NCBI RefSeq assembly: GCF_009935905.1
Contig: NZ_PREX01000018.1
Coordinates: 1-55,140 of the forward strand
Length of the DNA stretch: 55,140 nt
Source: Alkalibacterium sp. MB6
GTDB lineage: Bacteria; Bacillota; Bacilli; Lactobacillales; Carnobacteriaceae_A
Direction: 5' to 3'
How positions within the stretch are numbered: position 1 is the first letter of the stretch; each line of letters begins with the position of its first letter. Below the pieces are notes generated by a model. The model did not search any database and had not been told where the DNA came from. It saw only the letters and a program-made list of their open reading frames with translations. Below are positions 1-7,801 of this stretch, in pieces. The position numbers and the translations under genes were made by a program.

Positions 1-44
1 AAATTTTAACGAAAACTACTTGTGATGAAAGTAACAATGTATGA
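1..44 (+). CDS. C-terminal end of an upstream gene (partial)
   Basis: An open frame enters from the left edge and ends with TGA at 42-44; the visible tail reads ILTKTTCDESNNV. The stop overlaps the ATG of the next small frame (ATGA at 41-44), the usual sign of translational coupling in an operon. In Bacillus the genes before yxlE encode a sigma factor and its membrane-bound regulators, so this could be the end of such a gene, but too little is visible to say. Confidence 0.35.
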   Translation, partial: ILTKTTCDESNNV

Positions 45-115
45 AAATCATTTATTCTAAGTTTTATGCAACACTAGTGGTACTAACTATTATTTGGAGT
101 ATTGCGCTAACTTAA
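41..115 (+). CDS. Small single-pass membrane peptide, 24 aa
   Basis: ATG at 41 opens a 24-codon frame ending TAA at 113-115. After a short MKIIYSK start, most of the peptide is hydrophobic (FYATLVVLTIIWSIALT), enough for one membrane helix. The start overlaps the preceding stop as ATGA, and the stop lies 18 bases before the next gene, so it sits like an operon member. The Bacillus yxl operon has small membrane proteins (YxlC, YxlD) at the corresponding place; any equivalence is positional only. There is no strong Shine-Dalgarno sequence of its own, as expected if it is translated by coupling. It could also be a chance frame. Confidence 0.35.
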   Translation: MKIIYSKFYATLVVLTIIWSIALT

Positions 116-133
116 GGAAAGGAGACGAGTCAG

Positions 134-337
134 ATGTCGTCATTAATCATTGATTATTTACCGATTATCATACCGCTACTCATCTTGCAATTGATTTTAC
201 TTGTGACAGCCATTGTTCATTTAGTTAGAAATGATCGACTGGACCAAGCAAATAAAATTATCTGGGCCTTGGTCATTGTCTTTGTAAATATTATCGGACC
301 TATTTTGTATCTCGTTTTTGGAAGGAAAGATGACTAA
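134..337 (+). CDS. yxlE: YxlE-like small membrane protein (PLDc_N-type domain)
   Basis: A 67-residue protein with two membrane helices (about residues 10-32 and 43-62) separated by a short loop RNDRLDQANK, ending in charged GRKDD. The pattern of the second helix (W-A-L-V-I-V-F-V-N-I-I-G-P-I-L-Y-L) followed by G-R is typical of the phospholipase-D N-terminal-like family to which Bacillus YxlE belongs. In B. subtilis YxlE is encoded with YxlF and YxlG in the sigY operon and is linked to control of that sigma factor. Here the gene is followed, with a TAATG overlap, by an ABC ATPase and then an ABC-2 permease, the same order. The start is supported by GGAAAGGAG at 115-123. Confidence 0.75.
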   Translation: MSSLIIDYLPIIIPLLILQLILLVTAIVHLVRNDRLDQANKIIWALVIVFVNIIGPILYLVFGRKDD

Positions 338-1254
338 TGACTATACTCGAAGTCAAACACTTGTCAAAGTCGTTTGGTTCTCAAAAGGTATTAGACGACA
401 TTTCGTTTTCCGTACCTAAAGGATCTGTATATGGCTTTATCGGGAAAAATGGTGCTGGAAAAACAACCACTATGAATCTCGCTTTGGGGCTAATAAAAGC
501 TGACCAAGGGGACATCACCATTCAAGGAAAATTAGTCCAATACGGCGATACGGAAACGAATAAACTAGTCGGTTATTTGCCAGATGTACCTGAATTTTAT
601 CCCTTTTTAACGGCAAGAGAGTTCTTAAAACTTTGTGCAGATATAAGTGGTATGGATGCTAAAGGGTCTAAACACAGGATTACTGAACTGCTTGAGATGG
701 TGGGTCTGGAAGACTCCAATAAGCGAATAAAAACCTACTCACGAGGCATGAAGCAACGATTGGGAATCACACAAGCGTTAATTAATGACCCAGTTCTTCT
801 TATCTGTGATGAACCAACATCGGCACTCGATCCAGTGGGAAGAAAGCAATTGTTATCCGTTTTAAAAAAAGTAAAAGAAAAAACCACGGTTATCTTCTCA
901 ACCCATATTTTATCTGACGTTGAAAGTATATGTGATGAAGTCGCTATATTAAACAATGGGAAAATCGTATCACAAGGGACTCTTTCATTTTTAAAAAAGC
1001 AGTTATCGAACGAAAGATGGTCTGTTGTATTTGAAACAGAAGAAGAAGCTTTCAAAATGAAGGAATATTTAGAAGCCTTACCTTTATTCACAGATATTAA
1101 CGTATCAAACCATATACTTGAAGGTAGCACAACAGACACGAAGCAAGCAATGGCTACCATATTAGACACCTTATCCACTCATTCTATTACGCCAGTGAAA
1201 GTGGAAAGAAAAGAAGCAAGTATGGAAGATGTCTTTTTGGAGGCGATTAAATGA
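337..1254 (+). CDS. yxlF: ABC transporter ATP-binding protein (YxlF-like)
   Basis: A 305-residue ABC ATPase of the ABC-2 export type. Walker A is GKNGAGKTT (residues 36-44), the signature SRGMKQRLG is near 138-146, Walker B LLICDEP near 155-161 and the switch histidine lies in STHI near 188-191. Beyond about residue 215 is the variable C-terminal domain usual for exporters of the antibiotic or gliding type, ending KVERKEASMEDVFLEAIK. It starts inside the stop of the yxlE-like gene and its own stop overlaps the start of the permease by four bases, so the three are one translation unit. Substrate unknown. It may have lost its partner, because the permease gene is interrupted. Confidence 0.85.
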   Translation: MTILEVKHLSKSFGSQKVLDDISFSVPKGSVYGFIGKNGAGKTTTMNLALGLIKADQGDITIQGKLVQYGDTETNKLVGYLPDVPEFYPFLTAREFLKLCADISGMDAKGSKHRITELLEMVGLEDSNKRIKTYSRGMKQRLGITQALINDPVLLICDEPTSALDPVGRKQLLSVLKKVKEKTTVIFSTHILSDVESICDEVAILNNGKIVSQGTLSFLKKQLSNERWSVVFETEEEAFKMKEYLEALPLFTDINVSNHILEGSTTDTKQAMATILDTLSTHSITPVKVERKEASMEDVFLEAIK

Positions 1255-2018
1255 GAGGATACCGTGCGTTTTTAGGTAAAGAGGTAAAAGAGAACAGTAG
1301 AAACTATAAATTTATGATCATCCTAATCGTTTTTTCAATAGTGGGCCTTTTGAGCCCTTTATCGGCAAAGTTTTTGCCCGTTTTATTGGAAAGTTTGGTC
1401 GACGACACTATAACGATTATCATACAGGACCCTACCTACGTGGATTCGTGGGTGCAGTTCTTCTCAAATACGAATCAAATCAGTTTAATTGTTTTCCTTT
1501 TACTTTTCAGTCCACTCATGTCAAAGGAATTTGAAAAAGGGACGTTCGTACACATGGTAACCAAAGGGTTGCCTCGCCAAACGATTATCTTATCGAAAGC
1601 TACGGTCCTCTTGATTAGCTGGACAGTCGGTTACTGGTTAAGTGCTTTAATCACCTTTGTCTATACCCATCTGTATTTTTCAGACAGTAGGGTAGAGGGA
1701 CTTTTATTACCATTAGTCAGTTTATATAGCTTTGGCATCCTCTTGTTAGCCGTATTATTAGTAAGTGCAGTCATCTTTAAGAGTGCTTTTGCGCCACTTT
1801 TAGCAGTGGGTGGCTTTGTCGTTTTCAGCTTTATAGGGGATATATTTCCCGCTGTTCACAAATGGAATCCACTACAACTAGCTACTTGAAACCTCGAACT
1901 CTTAGTGAATCAAGAAGGAGACCAACTATTAGCGCAAGCATTCGGAGTAACCGGCATACTGACGATAGGGTGTTTAGTTGGCTCAATTTATTTATTTAAA
2001 CGAAGAAACATTAATTGA
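1251..2018 (+). pseudogene. yxlG: ABC-2 permease (YxlG-like) interrupted by in-frame TGA
   Basis: The frame starts MRGYRAFLGKEVKENSRNYK, has hydrophobic segments typical of ABC-2 permeases, and stops at TGA 1887-1889 after KWNPLQLAT. Reading on in the same frame gives 42 more codons (NLELLVNQEGDQL, then a final membrane helix AFGVTGILTIGCLVGSIYLF and the positive end KRRNIN) before TGA at 2016-2018. That continuation is exactly what the end of such a permease should look like, so the first TGA is a nonsense change in an otherwise intact gene of about 255 codons. The truncated 212-residue product would lack the last transmembrane helix. A sequencing error or UGA readthrough cannot be excluded. 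Confidence 0.75.
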
Positions 2019-2023
2019 AATAA

Positions 2024-2056
2024 AAACCCACGCTGGGATTTAGCGTGGGTTTGCTT
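2024..2056 (+). terminator. Rho-independent terminator
   Basis: An 11-bp perfect stem AAACCCACGCT / AGCGTGGGTTT with a seven-base loop follows the yxl operon directly. The short T tract is interrupted (TTTGCTTG). The same hairpin also lies just past the end of the opposing gene at 2062-2571, so it may serve both strands. Confidence 0.7.
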
Positions 2057-2061
2057 GTCTA

Positions 2062-2571
2062 TTAGGTAAACTGAATATACATATCAAGTCCGTAGGGTGC
2101 TTCTTTTTCGACAGCTGCTTCGGTTTCAGTATCATATTCCATGTAAGGTCCGTCTGTTGCGTACACATAAGCAGTCAGTAAATACTTAGAGTGATACTGC
2201 TGTATCGTGTCAGCCTGCTCTTCCGTCAAAAAGCCGAGTGGAATACCTTCAATGGTCACAAGGGTGCGGCCTTTTTCCTTGTGGACAAAGTCGACATTGA
2301 CTGTTGTGATGTTGTCATATTTATAGATGCGTGACGTTAAAGGAGTGAAGTCTTCAGCAGTTTTTCCGTTATAGAATCGCTTGAAAGGGTCTTCCTCTAC
2401 CATTTTTTCAACAATCTCTTTAATTGTCACTGGATCAGCTTTGATTTCGCGAGCCGTTATTTTCGTTTCATACTGTATAGTTTCTTGAGCTGATTCTGTT
2501 GCATCTGTAGATTCCGCTACATTAGGTGTTTTTTTATCATCTTTCTTTTTGAAAAAATCGAATAGTCCCAT
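2062..2571 (-). CDS. Acidic hypothetical protein, 169 aa
   Basis: Not recognised with certainty. The protein begins with a basic and aromatic stretch, MGLFDFFKKKDDKK, followed by a low-complexity linker to about residue 35. A compact domain then runs to the end. In its middle TTVNVDFVHKEKGRTLVTIEGIPLGFL forms a beta-rich segment that loosely recalls HIRAN-type domains (hydrophobic-G-x-x-L-G-x-L); this likeness is by eye only. The C-terminus is rich in E, D and Y. There is no signal peptide or membrane helix, so it is probably cytoplasmic. It is a single gene facing the yxl operon, with the start at ATG 2571. Confidence 0.6.
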   Translation of the reverse strand: MGLFDFFKKKDDKKTPNVAESTDATESAQETIQYETKITAREIKADPVTIKEIVEKMVEEDPFKRFYNGKTAEDFTPLTSRIYKYDNITTVNVDFVHKEKGRTLVTIEGIPLGFLTEEQADTIQQYHSKYLLTAYVYATDGPYMEYDTETEAAVEKEAPYGLDMYIQFT

Positions 2572-2771
2572 GTTCTCATTCCTTCTATTGGTGTATTAGT
2601 TAAAAATGACTAAAAGTAAAACGGTCGGTCTCTATACTTAGAATACTGAAAGAGAAGAAGATAGTCAATTTTAGACTAAATAGCGTTGATGATAATAGCT
2701 AATTCTTGCACTTTTTAAAAAGGAGTGACACACTTAATGTGTTGATTACTATTATTTAAGGAGGCTCTATT

Positions 2772-3299
2772 ATGGTTGATGTCTTTCGAATTAGAGAAAA
2801 CAAACCCTTTCCGAATTCACCCTTGCCAGTTATTTATTATACTGATGTATTAAATGATTTTGTTAAGGGAGAAGATGCGGATCAAGCGACAAAGAATTTA
2901 CTCATGGAAAACGGCTATACTAACTCATGGACAAATGGGATTCACGACTACCATCACTTCCATTCGAATACCCACGAAGTATTGGTATGCTTATCAGGAG
3001 AAGCGACCGTTCAATTAGGTGGACCAAATGAGAATGAGTACCAGTTTTCAAAGGGCGATGCTTTACTGCTTCCAGCGGGAGTCGCACATAAGTTAATTGA
3101 AGCGACATCTGATTTCAAAATCGTAGGAGCTTATCCAAATGGAGTAAATCCAGATACCTTAACAGGGGATGAGCCAAATTACGAAGAGATACAGCAACGC
3201 GCTTATGATATTCCTGTGCCTGAAAAAGACCCACTTACAGGATCAGACGGGGCAGTCCAGGAATGTTGGGACTTAACGAAAGATTCTCATTTAGATTAA
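2772..3299 (+). CDS. yjlB: YjlB-type cupin protein
   Basis: A 175-residue single-domain cupin. Cupin motif 1 is seen as HFHSNTHEVLVCLSGEA around residues 57-73 (metal ligands H, H and E), and motif 2 as GDALLLPAGVAHK near 96-108. Length and the N-terminal pattern (short entry strand, then an INDYHHFHSNTHE-like core) fit the B. subtilis YjlB family, cytosolic metal-binding cupins whose reaction is not established. The start ATG follows AAGGAGG with good spacing. It stands alone, between a hypothetical gene and a lipoprotein gene on the other strand, and is closed by a strong hairpin. Confidence 0.75.
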   Translation: MVDVFRIRENKPFPNSPLPVIYYTDVLNDFVKGEDADQATKNLLMENGYTNSWTNGIHDYHHFHSNTHEVLVCLSGEATVQLGGPNENEYQFSKGDALLLPAGVAHKLIEATSDFKIVGAYPNGVNPDTLTGDEPNYEEIQQRAYDIPVPEKDPLTGSDGAVQECWDLTKDSHLD

Positions 3300-3305
3300 G
3301 GCTAG

Positions 3306-3342
3306 AAAAAGAAGCAGACCATATAGGTTCTGCTTCTTTTTT
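3306..3342 (+). terminator. Bidirectional terminator between cupin and lipoprotein genes
   Basis: Stem AAAAAGAAGCAGA / TCTGCTTCTTTTT around a loop of about ten bases, with A and T tracts on both sides, placed between two convergent genes. Confidence 0.8.
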
Positions 3343-3361
3343 ATATAAGATCCCAGTTAAT

Positions 3362-4108
3362 TTATTCTACATCCTCATTAATATTCGCCTTTACATCAGA
3401 TAAATCGATTCCGTCATGGTCAAAGTAATTCACATCAACATGTATCGATACGCTTCCCAGGACTGTTTGGTCTTGAATTTGTTCTCCACGAATATCTAAT
3501 GTCAAACGCTCTAAATAATAGGTGGACTCGTCCATATAAGTTGTTAGTGTCATATGGATGTTATCTTCATTTATACCGCTCATTGTCAGACTAAATACCC
3601 CTTCAAAAGCTTCCCACACATCATAGTCATATCCTTCATAAGTTAATTCCAATTGAGTGTCAGTATGGTTTGCTTCAATTAAATGGGCGATACTTACCAA
3701 AGCTTCGACAACGTTTGGATACCATGAATCATATTCAATAGGACCGGCATCTGCGTATTTAACCCATCCATTTGTTTCGTTAAGGTAAAAATGATTGTCT
3801 TCAAAGAAAAGCTCTTGGGTTATGACCTCATCTCTTTCATTCGTAGAATAGACTTGTTCCAAATCGCCTACGACTTGCATTCGAATCACTTCTTCATCAT
3901 AATCGGCTACAACTTCTGCTCCGTCTGTTATCTGCACATTAAGAAGGGACTCTGAGGCATAGCTGTCAAGATTATCGACACCTGCTTCTATATACTCTGT
4001 CCAATTATTCTCTAAGTCTGCAGGCGGGGCACCGCTGTCTGCTGAGTTACATGCCTGTAGTAACAAGCCAGCAAGTAAGAGGGTGCCCGTTATCATCATC
4101 TTTTTCAG
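3362..4108 (-). CDS. Putative lipoprotein, probable CTG start
   Basis: An exported lipoprotein of unknown function. The signal peptide has a hydrophobic run TGTLLLAGLLL and lipobox LQAC, after which the mature protein begins CNSADSGAPPAD. The mature part (about 230 residues) alternates beta-strand-like segments with many D, E, Y and T, as in DUF6612/LppX-like lipoproteins of Firmicutes; that family call is tentative. The first ATG (4099) gives a signal without basic residues. Three codons upstream, CTG at 4106-4108 gives (M)KKMMITG, a normal basic n-region, and lies six bases after AGGGGA. I therefore prefer the CTG start. Single gene, facing the cupin gene. Confidence 0.65.
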   Translation of the reverse strand: MKKMMITGTLLLAGLLLQACNSADSGAPPADLENNWTEYIEAGVDNLDSYASESLLNVQITDGAEVVADYDEEVIRMQVVGDLEQVYSTNERDEVITQELFFEDNHFYLNETNGWVKYADAGPIEYDSWYPNVVEALVSIAHLIEANHTDTQLELTYEGYDYDVWEAFEGVFSLTMSGINEDNIHMTLTTYMDESTYYLERLTLDIRGEQIQDQTVLGSVSIHVDVNYFDHDGIDLSDVKANINEDVE

Positions 4109-4148
4109 TGGTCTTCCCCTTTACTCTAAGCGTGTTGTAGACACTGTA

Positions 4149-6137
4149 TTAAGATCCTACTAATACAAGGACTTCGCGAGGGTTTATAATGAGACGGTTA
4201 CCTTGAATGGACCCTAATGAATCTAGGCCAGCCGCGTGTCGATTGGCTAAAATGGTCCATTCTTTTGGTAGCGGATGACTGCTCCTTAGTTCGATTTGAT
4301 CAGGATGCATTGATGTATTGACAACCACTGCCATCATGCGCCAATCACCTTGATTGGTCAAGTTAGGAATAGTATAAGCAATCATATTTTCACGTAATTG
4401 AGAAAACGTTACGGCATTCCCTGTCTGATTCGTTGCATCTCTCAAAGGAGGATAAGCTTTTCGAATACGCATCATCCCTCTGTAATAGTCAACTAAGTCT
4501 TTGTTTTCATAAGCTCGAGCCCAGTCTAACAAATTGACATCGATGGAAGAGATATAACTGTTCTCATCACCGTATTTGGTCCTGCCGAATTCTTCGCCGG
4601 CTTGAAGAAAGATTCCTCCAAGAGAAGTGAAGAGGAGGGCAGCATTGATTTTGTTTAGTTGAATCAGTTCAATATCCCGACTATATGACTGTCTATTCGT
4701 TGTTGCAACCAGTTTGTCGTACAACGTTAAATTGTCATGAGCCGAAGCATAGTTAACCACTTGAGTTGGGTTTCGAGCCCATTTTTTCTCGTCAGGCAAA
4801 TGAAAACGCCCGAGGTTCGTTTGTGTATTCGCTAAGATGCTGGCAATTAAATCATTATTAGAGAAGGCACTATCCTCTCGGCCATTCGCTCCTTGCAAAA
4901 AAGCACCTTTAGATGTGTCAAAAACGGGTCCTTTTATGGCATCTCGAAATTCATCATTGAAAATGGCGATGCCGTCAGCCAAATCTCCGATATGAAATTT
5001 GTCAGCGGGTTTATTGGGTTCATAAATCTCAACACTTCCAGCATTCCATGGTTCACCGTAAAGTAAAACATGGTCATGACCATTGGCATTCAATGTTTCT
5101 CTTAACTGATTCATCGTTTCTACATCGTGCAAGCCCATCAAGTCAAAACGAAAACCATCTATATGATATTCTTCCACCCAATAAAGAACGGAGTCGATAA
5201 GATAGTTTCGCATCATTTTCCGTTCGCTAGCCGTTTCGTTACCTGTTCCAGAACCATTTGCCAAATGACCGTCATGTGTGAAGCGGTAATAATAATCTGG
5301 AACGGTCCGTTGGAACCAGCCTTCTTCAAAGAAAAAGGTATGGTTATATACGACATCCATAATGACGCCAATGTTCTTTTTATGCAAATGACGAACCATT
5401 TCTTTAAATTCTTTTATTCGTGAAACCGGATTTGCTGGATCAGTAGCATACCGTCCTTCAGGGGCCATAAAATTCTTGGGATCATAACCCCAATTATAAG
5501 CAGAATCGAGTTCATTATTTTCATAATCAAATACAGGGAGCAAATGAATGTAATTTATGCCTAGTGAACGAACATAGTCTGAACCGGCGGGCTGATCAGC
5601 ATGACCGTTGACGGTTACGCCTTCTTCGGTAAATGCCAAATACTTGCCTCGGTACTCTTTCGTAAAATATGCCGCCTCATCACTAGAAAAGTCTTCTACA
5701 TGCAATTCCCAAATAACCGCCTCGGTAATGGATCTGACCTGATCAAAAGAATCGGACTCCCAGTTATCTGGATTGGTTTCATCCATGGCTACAATGGCTG
5801 ATCGGTTACCGTTCAAGCCGACAGCCTTACTATAAATGTCAGCCGCTTCAACTTTATCATCATTCTCGTGAACGAATTGATACGTATAGTATGCGCCTTT
5901 TAAATTACCCTCTACAGTTGCTTCCCACACATTATTTGTCATAATCATTTCGATAGAGTTGTATGGATTTGGGGATTCGGCTGTCTCATATAGATTGACC
6001 CAAACGTTTTTAGCTAAAGGGGACCACACTTTGAATAGGGATTGATCTGGAGTATAAGTTAAGCCTAAATCAGACTCATCATAAAAGTGTTCTTCCAAAT
6101 AATCTATGCGTTGATTGAAATCATTCGTTTCTGTCAT
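4149..6137 (-). CDS. pulA: Type I pullulanase (GH13)
   Basis: A 662-residue debranching enzyme that hydrolyses alpha-1,6 links of pullulan and limit dextrins. An N-terminal CBM48-like beta domain (about 20-110) precedes the GH13 barrel. Diagnostic motifs are the pullulanase signature YNWGYDPKNF, region I DVVYNH, region II GFRFDLMG with the nucleophile Asp, region III GEPW with the acid/base Glu, and region IV SAHDN. There is no signal peptide or anchor, so it acts inside the cell, like B. subtilis AmyX, on imported maltodextrin or stored glucan. No other glycogen gene is nearby. An AAAGGG Shine-Dalgarno lies upstream of ATG 6137, with an extended -10 promoter further up. Confidence 0.93.
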   Translation of the reverse strand: MTETNDFNQRIDYLEEHFYDESDLGLTYTPDQSLFKVWSPLAKNVWVNLYETAESPNPYNSIEMIMTNNVWEATVEGNLKGAYYTYQFVHENDDKVEAADIYSKAVGLNGNRSAIVAMDETNPDNWESDSFDQVRSITEAVIWELHVEDFSSDEAAYFTKEYRGKYLAFTEEGVTVNGHADQPAGSDYVRSLGINYIHLLPVFDYENNELDSAYNWGYDPKNFMAPEGRYATDPANPVSRIKEFKEMVRHLHKKNIGVIMDVVYNHTFFFEEGWFQRTVPDYYYRFTHDGHLANGSGTGNETASERKMMRNYLIDSVLYWVEEYHIDGFRFDLMGLHDVETMNQLRETLNANGHDHVLLYGEPWNAGSVEIYEPNKPADKFHIGDLADGIAIFNDEFRDAIKGPVFDTSKGAFLQGANGREDSAFSNNDLIASILANTQTNLGRFHLPDEKKWARNPTQVVNYASAHDNLTLYDKLVATTNRQSYSRDIELIQLNKINAALLFTSLGGIFLQAGEEFGRTKYGDENSYISSIDVNLLDWARAYENKDLVDYYRGMMRIRKAYPPLRDATNQTGNAVTFSQLRENMIAYTIPNLTNQGDWRMMAVVVNTSMHPDQIELRSSHPLPKEWTILANRHAAGLDSLGSIQGNRLIINPREVLVLVGS

Positions 6138-6170
6138 AGCGTAAAAACCCTTTCTCTTAATTATTAGTAC

Positions 6171-6199
6171 AGTATACCACGCCTGCTTGCCTTCCTTAA
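6171..6199 (-). promoter_or_regulatory. Candidate promoter of the pullulanase gene
   Basis: On the minus strand TTAAGG, 17 bases, then TATACT preceded by TGG (an extended -10, TGnTATACT), about 35 bases before the pullulanase start. Confidence 0.5.
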
Positions 6200-6239
6200 A
6201 GTATTAAGGAATGGTTAAGGAGTAGGCAAGAAAAAGAAA

Positions 6240-6277
6240 AGACGACTGTCATCCAAATTCAGATGCAGTCATCTTTT
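6240..6277 (-). terminator. Terminator of the TVP38-family gene
   Basis: Imperfect inverted repeat GATGACTGCATC / GGATGACAGTCGTC followed on the minus strand by TTTTCTTTTTC, directly after the stop of the 6283-6876 gene. Confidence 0.65.
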
Positions 6278-6282
6278 TTTGA

Positions 6283-6876
6283 TTAAAGAATACCAATCAT
6301 TTCAAGAAGTGTGGTCAATCCAAGGCTGTAAATGGCAATGGACAAAGGTTTGCCAAGCAGTATATAAGTAATCACTTTACCAGGATGCATATCTGAAAGG
6401 CCAGCTAAGTAAACAAAAATATTATCCGGCGTAAAGGGAAGGAACATAACAATTATAAAGAGTCGCTCAAACCGTTTACCATTCGTTAATTTGTCTTCAT
6501 ACTTCTTTATTTTCTTCTTGCTAACTAGTTTACCTAAAGCACGTTCACCATACCGCTTGACAGCAAGATAGGAAAGGATTGATCCAAGGGCAATCCCGAT
6601 AAAGTTATACAAGTTACCAATGACAAAACCATATAACACAACACCGGCTGGAACGGTAATAGCTGACGGAAGCAGAGGTAGAAAGATTTGAACCGTCTGT
6701 AAAGCAATAAACACAATCACGGAATATACGCCGAATCCTCGAATGTAGTCAACAAACTGCTCTCGAGATTCAAATATACCGGCTTGCCAAGCAAAAAGAA
6801 CAAGGATAGCTGTCATAATTAATCCAATGATACTTAATATATCAATCCATTCGAATTTTTTTCCGGCTATGACCAT
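6283..6876 (-). CDS. TVP38/TMEM64 (VTT-domain) membrane protein
   Basis: A 197-residue integral membrane protein with about five hydrophobic segments. The family core is seen at FLPLLPSAITVPAGVVLYG and the following GNLYNFIGIALGSILSYLAVKRYG, the re-entrant helix and G-x-x-x-G pattern of VTT domains; a second re-entrant motif is MFLPFTPDNIFVYLAGL. Eukaryotic VTT proteins have been reported as lipid scramblases, and bacterial members are thought to move or recycle lipid carriers; the exact role of this one cannot be read from sequence. The start ATG 6876 follows AAAAGGAGCAAG. It lies between the pullulanase and the metal regulator, all on the minus strand but with room for separate promoters. 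Confidence 0.82.
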   Translation of the reverse strand: MVIAGKKFEWIDILSIIGLIMTAILVLFAWQAGIFESREQFVDYIRGFGVYSVIVFIALQTVQIFLPLLPSAITVPAGVVLYGFVIGNLYNFIGIALGSILSYLAVKRYGERALGKLVSKKKIKKYEDKLTNGKRFERLFIIVMFLPFTPDNIFVYLAGLSDMHPGKVITYILLGKPLSIAIYSLGLTTLLEMIGIL

Positions 6877-6958
6877 AGACTTGCTCCTTTTACTGAAAGA
6901 ATAAGATAAGTGTATCAGATTGCCAAAGAGAAGCCGAATAACATGCTCTTTGCCGCGG

Positions 6959-7609
6959 TTAAATAATCTCCACTAAAATTTTGAAGGCAGCTTTATGACC
7001 TAAAATCGTTCGATCGCCTGAATCAGTTTCAAGAGTGAGTGGTCCATCGTAAGGTTCAATATCTACCAATGTATATTCCTTGCCTAACTGAACTTCTTTA
7101 AATAGAAGATACTCAAGAAATTCTTGCTGATCATCCACTTCTTTTATTTTAAATGACGATCCAAGAGAGACATCAATTAAAGGCGTGGATTCGATGTCAG
7201 GGATGGTGCCGTCTTTATTAGGAATCACACCGCCGTGTGGATCGAAGGTAGGCTCTTCCAAAAATTGATTTAATCGTTCGATAAGTAAATCTGAAGAAGC
7301 ATGTTCAAGTAAATCGGCATCAGCATGAACCTCATTCCAATCATACCCCAGTTTTTCTGAAAGAAAGACTTCCCAGATGCGGTGTTTTCGAATGAGTTGG
7401 TTAGCAATAAGTGAGCCTTTTTCAGTCAGTTTCACACCTTGATAAGGAATGTGGGTAATCAATTCTTCTTTTAACAAGCGGGTATTCATATCTGTGACAG
7501 AAGCCGCTGTAATGGATAATTGGTTAACAAGTGCCTTATTGGTTACGACGTTCTGGTCGCCGCCTAATTCATATATAGCCTTAATAAAATCTTCTTTATT
7601 GGGTGTCAT
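6959..7609 (-). CDS. mntR: DtxR/MntR-family metal-dependent repressor
   Basis: A 216-residue regulator. Residues 1-65 form the winged helix (NKEDFIKAIYELGG ... SITAASVTDMNTRL); 66-140 is the dimerisation and metal-binding domain, with conserved ligands in RKHRIWEVFL, EVHADADLLEHASSD and DPHGGVIP. Residues about 150-216 are a C-terminal SH3/FeoA-like domain. That is the long architecture of ScaR, SloR, MtsR and TroR, not the short B. subtilis MntR. It is divergent from the mntABCD-type operon, and a palindrome lies between the two, so the likely job is repression of metal uptake when Mn (or Fe) is plentiful. The symbol is by context. Confidence 0.85.
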   Translation of the reverse strand: MTPNKEDFIKAIYELGGDQNVVTNKALVNQLSITAASVTDMNTRLLKEELITHIPYQGVKLTEKGSLIANQLIRKHRIWEVFLSEKLGYDWNEVHADADLLEHASSDLLIERLNQFLEEPTFDPHGGVIPNKDGTIPDIESTPLIDVSLGSSFKIKEVDDQQEFLEYLLFKEVQLGKEYTLVDIEPYDGPLTLETDSGDRTILGHKAAFKILVEII

Positions 7610-7707
7610 AGTCTAAACCCCTTTAATAGTTTCATGTATCAGTTGTACCACATTAAACCCACTTTTGTCAAAGCTAGTAAAATATTTTGTGGTTAACAAT
7701 AAAATAT

Positions 7708-7750
7708 TTTTAGTTTAGACTAAAAATGAAAGTAGTCTAATGAATAGACT
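7708..7750. promoter_or_regulatory. Candidate metal-repressor operator(s)
   Basis: Perfect inverted repeat TTTTAGT-TTAG-ACTAAAA at 7708-7725, similar to operators of ScaR/MtsR-type repressors. A second shorter repeat AGTCTA-atgaa-TAGACT follows at 7733-7749, sharing the TAGACTA core. Both lie between the divergent regulator and transporter genes, about 60-95 bases before the mntA start. Confidence 0.65.
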
Positions 7751-7801
7751 GCTTGTTTACTTTAACTAATACCTTAAATATGGAAACAGGGAGGAATGCA
7801 T

